Below the pieces are notes generated by a model. That model saw only the letters and a list, made by a program, of their open reading frames with translations, was not told where the DNA came from and made no database searches. Below, in pieces: positions 17,897-26,239 of a stretch of DNA of 64,000 nucleotides. This DNA is from Clostridioides difficile ATCC 9689 = DSM 1296. GTDB taxonomy: Bacteria; Bacillota; Clostridia; Peptostreptococcales; Peptostreptococcaceae. A program made the translations under genes and the position numbers. The DNA is taken from contig NZ_CP011968.1 in assembly GCF_001077535.1 (NCBI RefSeq), forward strand, positions 1,860,001-1,924,000, written 5' to 3'. Position 1 is the first letter of the stretch. The number at the start of each line of letters is the position of its first letter.

Positions 17897-18974
17897 GTGA
17901 AAAAAGCTTATAAGTTTAGACTGTATCCAAATAAAAAGCAACAAGAGTTAATTAACAAAACTTTTGGATGTTGTAGATTTGTATATAATAAGTATCTTGC
18001 TAAAAGAATAGATGTTTATAAAAACAATAAAGAAACTTTTACTTATAAACAGTGTAGTTCTGATTTGACCAATTTAAAAAAAGAATTAAAATGGCTTAAA
18101 GAACCTGACAAATTTTCACTACAAAACGCCTTAAAAGATTTAGATAATGCATATAAAAAATTCTTTAAAGAAAAAGCAGGATTTCCTAAATTTAAATCAA
18201 AGAAAATTAATAGATTTTCATATAAAACTAACTTTACAAATGGAAACATTATGTATTGTGGTCAACATATAAAACTACCTAAACTTGGTATGGTTAAGGT
18301 AAGGGATAAACAAGTACCTAAAGGGAGAATACTTAATGCTACTATATCTAAAGAGCCAAGTGGTAGATATTGAAGCATTTGAAAATACTAATAATCAGAT
18401 AGGTTTAGATTTAGGAATTAAAGAATTTTGTATCTCAAGTTGTGGAGAATTTATAGAAAATCCTAAGTATCTTAAGAAGTCATTAAACAAACTTGCTAAA
18501 TTACAAAGAGAATTATCGAGAAAAACAATCGGTAGTTTAAATAGAAATAAAGCAAGATTAAAAGTTGCAAGATTTCAAGAACATATAGCTAATCAAAGAA
18601 ATGATTTTCTACAAAAACTATCTACTAAATTAATAAAAGAGAATGATATTATTTGCATAGAAGATTTACAAGTAAAGAATATGATTAGAAATCGTAAACT
18701 ATCTCGCTTAATTTCAGATGTATCATGGTCAGAATTTATTCGTCAATTAGAATACAAGGCTAATTGGTATGGTAGACAAATTGTAAAGGTAGGTAAATTC
18801 TTTGCAAGTTCACAAATATGCAATAAATGTGGGTATAAAAACGAGGAAGTGAAGGACTTAAATATAAGAGAATGGATTTGTCCTAGTTGTAATGAAACTC
18901 ACGATAGAGATATAAATGCAAGTATAAATATATTAAAAGAAGGATTAAGACTAATAACAATTCAAAATAAATAA
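17897..18974 (+). pseudogene. tnpB: Frameshifted tnpB (IS605 OrfB) inside the IStron
   Basis: Codons 1-159 from GTG 17897 (KAYKFRLYPNKKQQELI...) run to a stop at 18371-18373. The rest continues in another frame from about 18363 (VDIEAF...) to 18974. The second part holds all three RuvC segments ([31 protein letters not shown]) and the CNKCGY...CPSC zinc finger. The residues normally found between SGRY and VDIE are missing. The junction reads GTAGATATT, which could pair with both sides, so a deletion between short direct repeats is the likely cause. The truncated protein is probably inactive as an RNA-guided nuclease. Confidence 0.9.
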
Positions 18975-19091
18975 CTTATGTAAGAACCGTAGGAACTACT
19001 GGGATAGCCTGTGGAGAATTAGTAAGACATATTTTAGTATGCAAAATTCTGTGAAGCAGGAACCCTGTGACTTTAGTCATGGGAGGTTCAG

Positions 19092-20270
19092 GGTAGAAAG
19101 ATAAATAAACTTTGTAAAGATGAAGTTGTAGAGTTTTGCAATAGAATAAAAGGTAAAGTGGAAAGTGTTGCAATAAGTGGAGTATTTGCTCCAGTAAATA
19201 AACAACAAGAAGAAGAAGTTGCAAAATGGGTTAGAGAAATTTTAGGGGATATTCCTATATCTTTATCAAATGAAATAGGTAATATAGGTATATTAGAAAG
19301 AGAAAATGGAGCTATTTTAAATTCTGCATTGTCTCAAGTAGGTAAAGCTGTATCTTTAGGATTTGAAAAAGCACTTAAAGACTTAGGTATAGATGCTCAA
19401 ATATATTTCAGTCAAAATGATGGAACATTAATGAATTTAGAGTATACAATGAAATACCCAATTTTTACAATTGGATGTGGAATAACAAATTCTATAAGAG
19501 GAGCTTCCTTCTTATCAAAAGTAAAAAATGCAATAGTATTAGATGTTGGTGGAACTACAAGCGACTTGGGTGTACTATATAATGGATTCCCTAGAGAATC
19601 ATCTATTCCAGTTACAATTGGAGGAGTACATACAAACTTTAGAATGCCAGATGTTTTAACTATTGGTCTTGCTGGTGGTACATGTGTAAAAGGCGAAAAA
19701 GATAATATAAAGATAGGTCCTGAAAGTGTGGGATATAGAATAACTGAAGATGCAATAATATTTGGTGGAGACACTCTAACTTTATCAGATGTTGTTACAA
19801 AATTAGATATGGCGTTTGAAGATAGAAAAAGCAATGTTGAAAACTTAGATAAAGAGTATTGTAATGAGGTATATAAGAAGGTTATTTTAAAATTAGAAGA
19901 TGCTGTAGACCAAATGAAGACTAGTCAAGATGATGTTGAATTGGTTTTAACTGGTGGAGGAAGTATAATTGTTCCTGAAAAACTAAAAGGCATAAGCAAT
20001 GTTATAAGACCTCCTCATTATACTGCTGCAAATGCTATTGGTGCAGCTTTAGGACAAATAAGTGGAGATGTAGAAAAAGTATACAGTTTAGATAAAATGT
20101 CGAGAGAAGATGCCATAGAAGATGCAAAAAAAGAGGCTGTAAATAAAGCTCTAAAAGCTGGTGCTAAAGAAGATACTATAGAAGTATTAAATATAGAAGA
20201 TGTTCCACTTGCATACCTTCCTGGTAATGCACTTCTTATAAAAGTAAAAGTTGTTGGTGATTTAATTTAA
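19092..20270 (+). CDS. Hydantoinase/oxoprolinase family protein, exon 2
   Basis: C-terminal 392 codons plus stop of the interrupted protein. It has VESVAISGVFAPVN, the second phosphate-binding strand AIVLDVGGTTSDLGVL, VGGVHTNFRMPDVLTIGLAGG-type sequence and LTGGGSIIVPEKL. The frame is open back to 19092 and in register with exon 1, giving 514 residues after splicing. Family members hydrolyse ATP while opening hydantoin or oxoproline rings, or carboxylate small metabolites. It is the last gene of the T-box operon. Confidence 0.9.
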   Translation, partial: GRKINKLCKDEVVEFCNRIKGKVESVAISGVFAPVNKQQEEEVAKWVREILGDIPISLSNEIGNIGILERENGAILNSALSQVGKAVSLGFEKALKDLGIDAQIYFSQNDGTLMNLEYTMKYPIFTIGCGITNSIRGASFLSKVKNAIVLDVGGTTSDLGVLYNGFPRESSIPVTIGGVHTNFRMPDVLTIGLAGGTCVKGEKDNIKIGPESVGYRITEDAIIFGGDTLTLSDVVTKLDMAFEDRKSNVENLDKEYCNEVYKKVILKLEDAVDQMKTSQDDVELVLTGGGSIIVPEKLKGISNVIRPPHYTAANAIGAALGQISGDVEKVYSLDKMSREDAIEDAKKEAVNKALKAGAKEDTIEVLNIEDVPLAYLPGNALLIKVKVVGDLI

Positions 20271-20289
20271 AGAATAAATATAAGTATTT

Positions 20290-20320
20290 CCAGAATTATA
20301 TAAATATTTCTGGACTCATT
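20290..20320 (+). terminator. Probable terminator after the hydantoinase gene
   Basis: CCAGAA(N12)TTCTGG hairpin near 20290-20312 followed by ACTCATTTTT, 20 bases after the stop. Confidence 0.5.
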
Positions 20321-20381
20321 TTTAAACTTATTTTATCAATAAAAACAGCATAACTTTTGACTATATTCTTATAAGTTTCCG

Positions 20382-20432
20382 AACAGCCGATATATACCTA
20401 TTTTTTGAGGTTTATCGGCTGTTTGTTATCTT
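20382..20432. terminator. Convergent (bidirectional) terminator
   Basis: AACAGCCGATA / TATCGGCTGTT hairpin (20382-20424) between the plus-strand operon and the minus-strand DUF1697 gene. Confidence 0.7.
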
Positions 20433-20975
20433 TTATCGCATTCCAACTATTTTTCTTACCGTATTTGCTGTACGAATTGTAATCTTATCACTTACATTTG
20501 AACTGGCAGTCTTTGACCACCAATTTGTCTTTTTATAATCTTTACGACTAAAAGACCAAAAGATAGCATTTTTATAATGATATACTTTTTCATACTCTTC
20601 TTTAGGATTTCCAACCTCATCATAAAACTCGTCATAAGATAAGTCAGGAAACATAAAAATAAGATTATCATATATTTCTTTGTTGTTATCTCCCCACCAA
20701 TTAGGAGCATTATTTAGTATATCTTTTAACTCTTCTTGTGAAATAATAAAAACTGGTATTTCCAATTCAAACTGTTTTTTTATCATTAATCTTATTGTAT
20801 TTGAGATAACCTTGCTGTCATCTACATCACTTAAAAAGACAACATTACCACTATTAAGGTATGTAGAAACTTCTGAATAACCAAGTTCTACAAAGCTTGC
20901 TTTTAATTCAGACATAATTATCTTGTTCTTACCACTTATATTGATACCTCTTAATAATGCGATATAACTTTTCAT
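20433..20975 (-). CDS. DUF1697 family protein
   Basis: A 180-residue protein beginning YIALLRGINISGKNKIIMSEL and YLNSGNVVF, the DUF1697 signature, and ending with TIRTANTVRKIVGM. The family has no known function. The start at 20975 has AGAGGTGAAAT upstream on the minus strand. It stands alone between terminators. Confidence 0.9.
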   Translation of the reverse strand: MKSYIALLRGINISGKNKIIMSELKASFVELGYSEVSTYLNSGNVVFLSDVDDSKVISNTIRLMIKKQFELEIPVFIISQEELKDILNNAPNWWGDNNKEIYDNLIFMFPDLSYDEFYDEVGNPKEEYEKVYHYKNAIFWSFSRKDYKKTNWWSKTASSNVSDKITIRTANTVRKIVGMR

Positions 20976-21082
20976 ATAATAATTTCACCTCTAAATATTC
21001 ACATTTTTCTATGTAGTACAAACTGGAATTTGCATCTTTTATAATTCTTTCAAAACTTCTTCATATGTAATTTTTTTAATAT

Positions 21083-21116
21083 AAAAAAATCGGTGCTTAA
21101 TTTGTACCGATTTTTG
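21083..21116 (-). terminator. Terminator of the ribbon-helix-helix gene
   Basis: AAATCGGTAC / GTGCCGATTT-type hairpin; on the minus strand it is followed by a T run. Confidence 0.8.
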
Positions 21117-21122
21117 TTTTTC

Positions 21123-21407
21123 TTAGTAAAGAACTCGTTTTTTTGCTTCTGCTATAGCTCTAGCAGCACTTTTTGCTTGCATTCTTTTTTCTTCTTCTTT
21201 TTTAAATTCATTTATTGTTTCATTTAGATTCTTATCATGTTCATTTTTTTCTTTATCTTCGTTTTCTCTGTATACTAATATATAATCTATTATTGATTCG
21301 TTTATTATCTGAGATATACTTTTATTTTCATTAATTCCTATTCTCTTAACTTCCTTAAGTAGAGTCTCATCAATATGAACCGTTGTTTGCTTTGTATTTT
21401 TTGCCAC
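21123..21407 (-). CDS. Ribbon-helix-helix-like small protein
   Basis: A 94-residue protein with a CopG/MetJ-like N-terminus (KQTTVHIDETLLKEVKRIGI then ISQIINESIIDYIL) and a highly charged, probably coiled-coil C-terminus (KNEHDKNLNETINEFKKEEE...). It may be a DNA-binding regulator or the antidote half of a toxin-antitoxin pair, but no toxin gene is adjacent. The GTG at 21407, with AGAGGTG upstream, is preferred over a GTG 9 bases earlier that lies within that site. Confidence 0.65.
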   Translation of the reverse strand: MAKNTKQTTVHIDETLLKEVKRIGINENKSISQIINESIIDYILVYRENEDKEKNEHDKNLNETINEFKKEEEKRMQAKSAARAIAEAKKRVLY

Positions 21408-21469
21408 CTTAATCACCTCTTAAAAAAAATTCTAACATTAAAATTTTTTTTAGTCAATAAATTTTAATA

Positions 21470-22234
21470 TTAAAATTCTTTAAATGTTTTATTTGATTTT
21501 CTAAAATTTTCTATTGTATTTATCATCTTATTTTTTATATTTTCACCTAGTACAGAAGACTTTAGTCTAGGATTTTCGATATGGTCATAAATTGGTTCTA
21601 AAAATTCGACTTCGACAGGAACAGAGTTAATTTTACCAATAGGTTGGTATCCTTCATAAGTATCTTTTGAATTTTTTATTACTAGTGGAACAATAGGGCA
21701 TTTTGCTTTATATGCTATCTTTAAAGCTCCACTTCTAAACTCCGAAACCAATGAATTTGGTTCTTTAATCCATGTTAAATCTCCTTCTGGAAACACTGCC
21801 ATACTTTGACCTGTAAGTATATTTTGAGAGGCTTGGGTTATACTCTTTATACCCTCACGATTGTTTTTTCTGTTTACATATACACATCTTAGTAATTTTG
21901 CCCATTCTTTAAATATAGGTATATTTCTCCAAACTGGTTCATCTGCAATTACACATCCAATTGGTCTTTCTACACTTGCTGTTAGTATGAAGCTGTCAAG
22001 CATACTAGAATGATTTACAACAAATAGAAGTGGTTCTTTTGGCAGTGTTTCCTTACCAATTATATTAAGCTCTATGTTCACTATATCTAAAGATTTTTTA
22101 GCTTGTTTTTGCATAAATTCAAATTTTTCCTTTAAGCTAAATTTATCAGGATTCTTTTTAATTTTAATAAGCCTAGGTATAGAAGATGTAAAACCTATAA
22201 GTTGATATGTAGCAAATTTTAAGTAATTATTCAT
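21470..22234 (-). CDS. plsC: 1-acyl-glycerol-3-phosphate acyltransferase (PlsC-like)
   Basis: A 254-residue acyltransferase with the catalytic HX4D in VVNHSSMLDSF, the substrate motif FPEGDLT and the block CPIVPLVIKNS. It would acylate lysophosphatidic acid in membrane phospholipid synthesis. The minus-strand ATG at 22234 follows AAGGAG. Its exact acyl acceptor is not determined by sequence; relatives also acylate other lipids. Confidence 0.88.
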   Translation of the reverse strand: MNNYLKFATYQLIGFTSSIPRLIKIKKNPDKFSLKEKFEFMQKQAKKSLDIVNIELNIIGKETLPKEPLLFVVNHSSMLDSFILTASVERPIGCVIADEPVWRNIPIFKEWAKLLRCVYVNRKNNREGIKSITQASQNILTGQSMAVFPEGDLTWIKEPNSLVSEFRSGALKIAYKAKCPIVPLVIKNSKDTYEGYQPIGKINSVPVEVEFLEPIYDHIENPRLKSSVLGENIKNKMINTIENFRKSNKTFKEF

Positions 22235-22437
22235 AAAATTATCTCCTTAAAATAAAATTATTTATTACTGTAAAGATTTTAACATAAAATAAAATTTAAG
22301 TCTATTTTAATTCAATTTTGTAACATATATTTTAAATATACAGAGATTGAGATTTTATATTTCCAATTTTAGTAATCAGATTTTATCAATAAATTACTAT
22401 TCTATTAATTTAATTAAATAACCTTTAAATTTAATTA

Positions 22438-22471
22438 TAAAAACTGTTGCAGAAATTTCTACAACAGTTTA
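22438..22471 (-). terminator. Terminator of the AraC-DUF3795 unit
   Basis: AAACTGTTG(T)AGAAATTTCT(G)CAACAGTTT hairpin followed by TTTTTA in minus-strand sense. The interval to plsC (22235-22437) holds nothing else recognisable. Confidence 0.75.
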
Positions 22472-22515
22472 AAAAATTTACCTTACAAAAACTTATTTTA
22501 TAACAAGAGAGTATA

Positions 22516-22782
22516 TTATAAGGCTAGTACAGCCCATTTTTTGCACTGAGAAATTCTTTTGCCATCATCACCTTGTTCTTTGTCATATGCAAATTGATTA
22601 AGCATTTCACATGGAAATGTATCACATAGACCACAATGTGTAAGGTTTTTATCTTCACAACAAGATTTTACAGGACATTGTTCACCCCAAAATGGTTTCT
22701 CAATCTCTGTACAACCTTTACAATTGACTTTTTCCTTGTATCCACATTCATAACATAAAATTCCACATCTTGATTCTATCAT
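22516..22782 (-). CDS. DUF3795 cysteine-rich protein
   Basis: An 88-residue protein with about 12 cysteines in CGILCYECGY, CKGC, CPVKSCCEDK, CGLCDTFPCEM and QCKKW. This matches DUF3795 (zinc or iron-sulfur binding, function unknown). It follows the AraC gene by 41 bases on the same strand and is probably co-transcribed, so it may be part of that regulator's response. Confidence 0.85.
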   Translation of the reverse strand: MIESRCGILCYECGYKEKVNCKGCTEIEKPFWGEQCPVKSCCEDKNLTHCGLCDTFPCEMLNQFAYDKEQGDDGKRISQCKKWAVLAL

Positions 22783-22823
22783 TTTAAGTCACTCCTTAAA
22801 TATAAATTTTATATGATTGTATA

Positions 22824-23633
22824 TCAAAATTTATACTTTTCATTGTAAAAATCGGACAAATTTTTTATATAGGTTGTTGGATTAACACCACAAATAGATT
22901 TAAAATCATTTATAAAATGAGATTGGTCGTAATAACCAATATCTTGTGCTAAAGTTGCAAATGGTATTTTATTATTTTGTATTTCTTGTAATACAAGGTT
23001 TATACGAAGTAATCTAAGGTATGATTTAACACTCATACCAAGAGAATTATTAAAAATTCTATTTAAATGTCGTTCACTATAACAACTAATTTGTGAAATG
23101 TTTTTAACAGACATAATAGAGTTTTGTTTTCTAGCATTTTCAAGAATTGGTATAGTCATATCTACTATATTTGATTTCAATAAGTATGATAAGAATAACA
23201 TATCTAATTGTTCTACTAATTCCTTTATAGTACTTGTTCTTTCAAAAATGGAATTAACCTCTAAGCTAAATAATGTGTTAAAATCTTCAAGTGAAATTTT
23301 TAAATCTGTAGATTCTCTTTGAGAAAGACCTGTCAAATAATATACTCCACCTGGGCGAAACTCAACGAATACTCTAAAAAGTACATTTTCTATATCATTT
23401 TTTACAATAGTAGTTTTTGTTGTGGCTCCCCAGAATGCGCTTTCTATACCTTTTTTGTCAAATTTAAATATCATACATCCACTAGCATCAGGTATTAATG
23501 TAAGATTTTCTTTAATACTTGTATCTGGAATAGATATTGTATAGTGTGCTATATACTGTCTTAACAATTTATGTGGCAAAATATATGTATACTGTTTGCA
23601 GGTATTTAAAATGTTATTGATTATTTTATTCAT
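22824..23633 (-). CDS. AraC-family transcriptional regulator
   Basis: A 269-residue regulator. The N-terminal half is of the DUF6597-like sensor type (LLRQYIAHYTISIPD, GCMIFKFD, VEFRPGGVYYLTG). The C-terminal double helix-turn-helix has SERHLNRIFNNSLGMSVKSYLRLLRI and IGYYDQSHFINDFKSICGVNP. The minus-strand ATG at 23633 follows AGGAGG. The inducer and targets are unknown; the co-oriented DUF3795 gene is the obvious candidate target. Confidence 0.9.
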   Translation of the reverse strand: MNKIINNILNTCKQYTYILPHKLLRQYIAHYTISIPDTSIKENLTLIPDASGCMIFKFDKKGIESAFWGATTKTTIVKNDIENVLFRVFVEFRPGGVYYLTGLSQRESTDLKISLEDFNTLFSLEVNSIFERTSTIKELVEQLDMLFLSYLLKSNIVDMTIPILENARKQNSIMSVKNISQISCYSERHLNRIFNNSLGMSVKSYLRLLRINLVLQEIQNNKIPFATLAQDIGYYDQSHFINDFKSICGVNPTTYIKNLSDFYNEKYKF

Positions 23634-23945
23634 AAGTATATCCTCCTGATATATAAAAAATAAGTATACTAATTTATTTTTTATATAATAAACCAGTTTT
23701 GTTTTAATTGAAATATTCTAATAAGATATTTTGTTAAATTTAGATACAATAATTGTAAAGTAAAATCTCAAAATATACAATTATTATAAATCATAGATAT
23801 TTATTAAATAAATATATTAAAGAAGAAGGAATATAAAACAAGATTAGAAAATAATAGTGTTACTTTCATAATAAATACATATAAAGATATTTTTAAGAAT
23901 AAAATTTATTATTAAATAAAAAATAAAGGAGAGTGATTTAATAGC
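23634..23945. other. Divergent intergenic region
   Basis: 312 bases between the AraC gene (minus) and a 93-residue protein gene (plus). AT-rich, with no coding frame or RNA motif I recognise. It must contain both promoters. Confidence 0.4.
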
Positions 23946-24227
23946 ATGGCATCAAAACAAACACCAAGAAACAATTTAGAAAAGTTTTTAAGAATAAGAG
24001 TCTTATCACATACAGGCGATAAAATACATATAAAGTTACCTGTAAATTTTGCAAAGAGAATGATTGAGAATAATGCTTTGGATTTATTTAATGGAAAAGA
24101 TGATATAGTAGATGGTAAAAAAGTTACTGAAATATTAGTTAAAGCATTTGACTATGATTTAACTGGAGAAGTAGTTCACTTGGAGAGAAAAAATGGAGAC
24201 ATTATTAAAGTTTCAATTGTACAATAG
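23946..24227 (+). CDS. Small protein, SHOCT-like or YvlB/LiaX N-terminal type
   Basis: 93 residues with the pattern LRIRVLSHTGDKIHIKLPVNFAKRMIE, followed by DIVDGKKVTEILVKAFDYDLTGEVVHLERKNGDIIKVSI. This resembles the small beta-rich domain seen in YvlB/LiaX-like envelope stress proteins, but the likeness is judged by eye. ATG 23946 is 13 bases from GGAGAG. A terminator hairpin (ATACACAT / ATGTGTAT plus T run) follows at 24317-24351. Confidence 0.6.
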   Translation: MASKQTPRNNLEKFLRIRVLSHTGDKIHIKLPVNFAKRMIENNALDLFNGKDDIVDGKKVTEILVKAFDYDLTGEVVHLERKNGDIIKVSIVQ

Positions 24228-24316
24228 AATTATTTTATATGAATTTTATTTTTGAATAGTTATAAATAATTAGAAATTTGTAAAAAAGTATAATATATTA
24301 TTAGTAATGGTACAGA

Positions 24317-24351
24317 ATACACATTTATAATTTATAGATGTGTATTTTTTG
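24317..24351 (+). terminator. Terminator
   Basis: ATACACAT / ATGTGTAT hairpin with a T run, downstream of the 93-residue protein gene. Confidence 0.75.
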
Positions 24352-24490
24352 TTTAAAAAATTTAAATATATAAAACTATAAAGGTTACAATTTTGGAAAT
24401 AGATGTAAATATATGTTGTATTGTATAATAAGAGTAATATAAAATCTAGTAAAAATAATCAAATAAATTTAGCTTATGAGAGGGATAACT

Positions 24491-24745
24491 ATGGAAAATA
24501 AGGATTTTAAATTAACAATATGTATATTTGCTTTTGTAATTGGAGTAGTAGTATTATTCTGTTGTATAGGTTTAGGTGAATTTAGTGCAGAGCATATTAT
24601 TCAACAAAATGGTGGAATCATGGATACTGACCAATATAATATTTATCTAGACCAATCTATTTCTCAATATAGAAATTTTGGTTCTATATTAGCTCTGTTA
24701 GGAGGAATAGGGATATTGTTTGATAAATATATCAGAAAATACTAG
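24491..24745 (+). CDS. Small two-TM membrane protein
   Basis: 84 residues with two hydrophobic segments (LTICIFAFVIGVVVLFCCIG near residues 7-26 and FGSILALLGGIGILFD near 64-79), joined by a polar loop. I do not recognise a family. The ATG at 24491 follows GAGAGGGA; an upstream in-frame ATG at 24476 overlaps that site. The gene lies 44 bases before another small unknown gene on the same strand. Confidence 0.65.
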   Translation: MENKDFKLTICIFAFVIGVVVLFCCIGLGEFSAEHIIQQNGGIMDTDQYNIYLDQSISQYRNFGSILALLGGIGILFDKYIRKY

Positions 24746-24789
24746 AGATTATGTTTTGTCTAAAATAAATTCTTATGAGGAGATAAAAA

Positions 24790-25113
24790 ATGGCAACAGA
24801 AATATTTACTGTAAAAATTACACCCTTAGAGGCACAAAAAATGATAAAAGAAAATCTTGATGCAGATTTAGTTTTTAGTGATTCTTATAATTTAGGAGAT
24901 GATAAATTTATACTAATTACAACTTTTGAGAAGTATTATGCAAGAAATAATAGTGATGCAGGATTAATAGTAGTTTATGAAAATACCACAGGAAAAACAG
25001 TTATTAAAGCTACTTCAACAGGCAGTGCAATTGGAATTTTAAAAATTGATTGGGGTGCAGGTGGAAATTTACTTAAAAGAGTAAAAAACATACTTGCTGA
25101 TTATATTATTTAA
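24790..25113 (+). CDS. Hypothetical protein (107 residues)
   Basis: A soluble alpha/beta protein with a good ribosome binding site (GAGGAGATAAAA). It starts ATEIFTVKITPLEAQKMIKEN and ends with a glycine-rich TGSAIGILKIDWGAGGNLLKRVKNIL. I recognise no domain with confidence. It may form a unit with the two-TM protein upstream. Confidence 0.65.
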   Translation: MATEIFTVKITPLEAQKMIKENLDADLVFSDSYNLGDDKFILITTFEKYYARNNSDAGLIVVYENTTGKTVIKATSTGSAIGILKIDWGAGGNLLKRVKNILADYII

Positions 25114-25671
25114 TTATTTTATCTAACTGATAATATGTCAAGAAAATCTCGTAAAAGAGGTTAAGAACATTTTTATAATATATAGATAAATAAGAATTTG
25201 AAGGTAAAGTTTTTAAGGTATAAAGAAAAATAATATAATAAAACGAATTGGCTTTATAATTCTTTATAAGGCAAAGAGCACATTTCTTTATATAATTGTT
25301 GGATATTAAATAATATGTAAATACACCATTTACATATAAAAGTTTAATTAATATGTTAAGAGAAAATGAAATGGAAATTACTAAAAAATATTTTTAAATT
25401 GGATAATGGTTGATATTATGTTTATACAAAAATCATGTAGAATTTTATATATTTTAAATATGATAGTTTAAAATTATGAAAGAATGATAAATTCCAGTTT
25501 GTAGGGTAATTTTGATAAATAATATTAATAAGTATGAGTAAAAAGTAGGAGCATATTAATATAATGTCCCTACTTTTTTATTATTAAAATTGTTTATAAT
25601 ATCAACACTACATTAAAACACAACCTAAATTTGAAAAACAAATAGTTTAGAAATATGTACTTTTTTATCTA
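25114..25671. other. Gene-free interval
   Basis: 558 bases of AT-rich sequence between convergent small genes. The only structure is a hairpin AAAAAGTAGG / CCTACTTTTTT at 25540-25579, a terminator for one or both flanks. No coding frame with a ribosome binding site is seen. Confidence 0.5.
25540..25580 (+). terminator. Terminator-like hairpin
   Basis: AAAAGTAGG / CCTACTTTT stem with a 20-base loop, followed by TTTTATTATT. Confidence 0.6.
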
Positions 25672-25866
25672 TTATATTCTTTTAAATCGAATTTTTTCAT
25701 CTGAACATAAAGTCTCAAATCTATATGCGTCTGTCATATCATAAAAACCAAAAAATATAAAGCCATCACGAGAAGTAAATTCATATTGTATATTTTCAAT
25801 TTTCAACATGTTTTCTACTTCGCTTATTTTTTCGCTATATATAATTTCTACCATATAATTTATCAT
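25672..25866 (-). CDS. Hypothetical small protein (64 residues)
   Basis: Minus-strand frame with a strong ribosome binding site (AGGAGGGATTCTACA before ATG). The protein, INYMVEIIYSEKISEVENML to the C-terminal RFKRI, looks like a compact alpha/beta fold. No family is recognised. Confidence 0.6.
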   Translation of the reverse strand: MINYMVEIIYSEKISEVENMLKIENIQYEFTSRDGFIFFGFYDMTDAYRFETLCSDEKIRFKRI

Positions 25867-26013
25867 TGTAGAATCCCTCCTATTAATATGAAAATATCCA
25901 AATATATAATAACATATTTAGATGATATAATAGTATCCAAATAAAAAATAATCTTATTACATTATTGAATGAAGAATTAAAATGAAGATAAATAAAACAA
26001 ATATTGGTTATAA

Positions 26014-26066
26014 TTGATTAAAAAATAGTTATGTATACTTGTGACTTTATTTATGGGCAGTTCAAG
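26014..26066 (+). mobile_element. Minimal IStron relic (fused left and right ends)
   Basis: TTGAT (26014-26018) is followed by TAAAAAATAGTTATG, close to the left end of the IStron at 17249. After TTGTGACTTTATTTATGGG comes CAGTTCAAG, close to the right end GGAGGTTCAG. The relic is about 48 bases and joins the two ends within the shared GTGACTTTAGTCATG segment, with several point changes. It looks like an old insertion collapsed by recombination across that repeat. Confidence 0.7.
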
Positions 26067-26160
26067 TTTTATGAAAGAAGTCATATATATATGGAATATT
26101 CTAGGCAGAAACTGTTTAATAATAAGAGAATACTATAAAAATTTGAGTATTACATAAAAA

Positions 26161-26208
26161 ATAAGAAGCCATAAATGATATAAGCATTATCTATAGCTTC
26201 TTACTTCT
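26161..26208 (-). terminator. Terminator of the Na/Pi cotransporter gene
   Basis: Minus-strand hairpin formed by AAGAAGCTATAGATAATG and its imperfect complement CATTTATGGCTTCTT, followed by ATTTTTTA, 30 bases past the stop. Confidence 0.75.
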
Positions 26209-26239
26209 CATTGATTAAGATTATATATAAAAATAATCA

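Larger units (their letters stand above)
17249..19091 (+). mobile_element. CdISt1-type IStron (group I intron fused to an IS605-type element)
   Basis: An 1843-bp insertion directly 3' of the pentanucleotide TTGAT (17244-17248), with no target duplication, as in IS200/IS605 elements and IStrons. The left part is a group I intron, the right part a tnpB relic. Both ends carry the same 15-base GTGACTTTAGTCATG (17271-17285 and 19067-19081). The last base is G after a TTCA, matching a group I omega-G, and the upstream exon ends in T, matching the P1 splice-site U. No intact tnpA is visible; 17720-17880 is AT-rich with no frame. Confidence 0.95.

Noticed and set aside
25114..25539. Possible small RNA or gene in the interval
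   Set aside because: No promoter-terminator pair brackets a structured region and no frame has a ribosome binding site.
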